64,000 bases of DNA, taken from an uncultured Cohaesibacter sp. (GTDB lineage: Bacteria; Pseudomonadota; Alphaproteobacteria; Rhizobiales; Cohaesibacteraceae). Positions 63,508 to 64,000 of this stretch are shown piece after piece; positions within the stretch are counted from its first letter, which is position 1; every line of letters begins with the position of its first letter. The DNA lies in the NCBI RefSeq assembly GCF_963676275.1, contig NZ_OY781091.1, positions 2,520,775 through 2,584,774 of the forward strand. The letters are read 5' to 3'. The notes beneath the pieces are model-generated. The model was not told where the DNA came from. It made no database searches and worked only from the letters and a program-made list of their open reading frames with translations. The position numbers were made by a program, and so were the translations under genes.

Positions 63508-63535
63508 TCGACCTTTTATGAACCGGAATTACATC

Positions 63536-63958
63536 ATGTATGCGACTGAACAGGATCTGATTGAACTGGCTGGTGAGGATGAAATCCTCATGATCGCGGA
63601 TCGTGACAACGATGATATCGCTGATCCAGACGTGATCTCGGCTGCTCTGTCGTATGCAGACAATACCGTCAATGGCTATCTGGCTGTCCGTTACAAACTG
63701 CCTTTGACCGAAGTGCCAGACTTGGTCAAGACCTGGGCCGCATCGATCGCCAGATATCGCCTCCATCGTGACGGCGCCCCGGAGCATGTGGTCCGCGACT
63801 GGAAAGCGGCACTTGCCGACCTCAAGGATGTCGCTCGCGGGCTCATCGATCTTTCCATTGCTGATGGCAGCGAACCGACAACAAGTTCGAGTGGCACCGT
63901 TTCGGTTGAAGGAAGTGAACCTGTCTTCAGCAAAGACAAGCTCGGAGGCTGGCTATGA
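63536..63958 (+). CDS. DUF1320-family head-tail protein (gp36-like)
   Basis: 140 residues from the ATG at 63536, which has GGA 8 bases upstream; the ATG at 63518 lies in frame but has no ribosome site. 'YATEQDLIELAGEDEILMIADRDNDDIADPDVISAALSYADNTVNGYLAVRYKLPLTEVPDLVKTWAASIARYRLH' is a textbook DUF1320 sequence (Mu gp36). It is a head-tail connector component. Confidence 0.9.
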   Translation: MYATEQDLIELAGEDEILMIADRDNDDIADPDVISAALSYADNTVNGYLAVRYKLPLTEVPDLVKTWAASIARYRLHRDGAPEHVVRDWKAALADLKDVARGLIDLSIADGSEPTTSSSGTVSVEGSEPVFSKDKLGGWL

Positions 63959-64000
63959 TCCTCGAAGTCATCGAACGGCTAAAGGCCGAGGTTCCCGATC
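63955..64000 (+). CDS. Mu gp37-like protein, 5' end only
   Basis: The ATG overlaps the DUF1320 stop. The 15 visible residues (MILEVIERLKAEVPD) match the beginning of the gp37-like family that always follows DUF1320 in Mu-like phages. The rest is outside the window. Confidence 0.6.
   Translation, partial: MILEVIERLKAEVPD

Larger units (their letters stand above)
40031..64000 (+). mobile_element. Mu-like transposable prophage, left part (right end outside window)
   Basis: The gene order is that of Mu: repressor on the minus strand, then Ner, transposase A, ATPase B, small early genes with GemA, a Mor-like activator, lysis genes, terminase, portal, gpF, gpG, protease/scaffold, major capsid and DUF1320. 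The element starts in a repeat-rich stretch; TG at 40031 is the best candidate terminal dinucleotide, but the exact end is not proven because the matching right end and the 5-bp target duplication are not in view. All genes seem intact, so it may be able to replicate. Confidence 0.85.

Overview
The window looks like a chromosomal segment of an alphaproteobacterium, most likely a marine member of the Hyphomicrobiales (Cohaesibacter-like; this is an inference from gene content, not a computed placement). The pointers are an IalB-type invasion-associated protein, a CDP-alcohol-type phosphatidylcholine synthase, many small-molecule ABC transporters and HspQ. It falls into two parts: about 40 kb of host genes and about 24 kb of the left part of a Mu-like transposable prophage whose right end lies outside the window.

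Host part. From left to right: the end of an IalB-like gene; hspQ; a malyl-CoA-lyase-type enzyme; a lipid A type acyltransferase; a UbiH-type hydroxylase; a DUF2182 membrane protein; phosphatidylcholine synthase; a TerC-family protein; a LysR regulator that lacks any ATG/GTG/TTG start; a BMP-type (nucleoside-like) ABC transporter of four genes; a candidate small RNA of about 120 nt with its own promoter and terminator; a glucose/mannose-type ABC transporter (binding protein, two permeases, ATPase, minus strand) divergent from an OmpR-type response regulator and histidine kinase that probably control it; a ribose/galactose-type ABC transporter with its LacI repressor, a palindromic operator and a Gfo/Idh/MocA dehydrogenase; and a minus-strand surface-glycan cluster (GT2, GT4, a sulfotransferase-like protein, a GlfT2-like galactofuranosyltransferase and UDP-galactopyranose mutase). 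After a 1.1 kb AT-rich gap comes a LuxR-type receptor with a complete set of pheromone-pocket residues, followed by a cytochrome P450 and an LpxL-like acyltransferase 7 bp apart. No luxI gene is visible in the window.

Prophage part (about 40031 to beyond 64000). The candidate left end has clustered short repeats of the kind a MuA-type transposase would bind. The lysogeny module holds an orphan one-TM protein, a repressor and a Ner-like regulator, with an early promoter overlapped by a dyad operator. The early genes then depart from Mu: a DnaA domain IV-like protein and a ParB-like protein sit between ner and the transposase A gene, followed by MuB, many small overlapping genes, DUF3164, a CxxC/winged-helix protein, a second ParB-fold protein, GemA and a Mor-like activator. 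The late genes follow Mu order: muramidase-type lysin, holin, DUF2730, VpaChn25_0724-type, DUF3486, large terminase, portal, gpF-like head protein fused to a PBECR2-type nuclease domain, gpG, protease with internal scaffold start, decoration protein, major capsid protein, DUF1320 and the start of a gp37-like gene. Several non-coding hairpins lie between the structural genes, including a multi-stem element at 63306-63388.

Most functional names rest on motif and family recognition by eye. No database search was possible.
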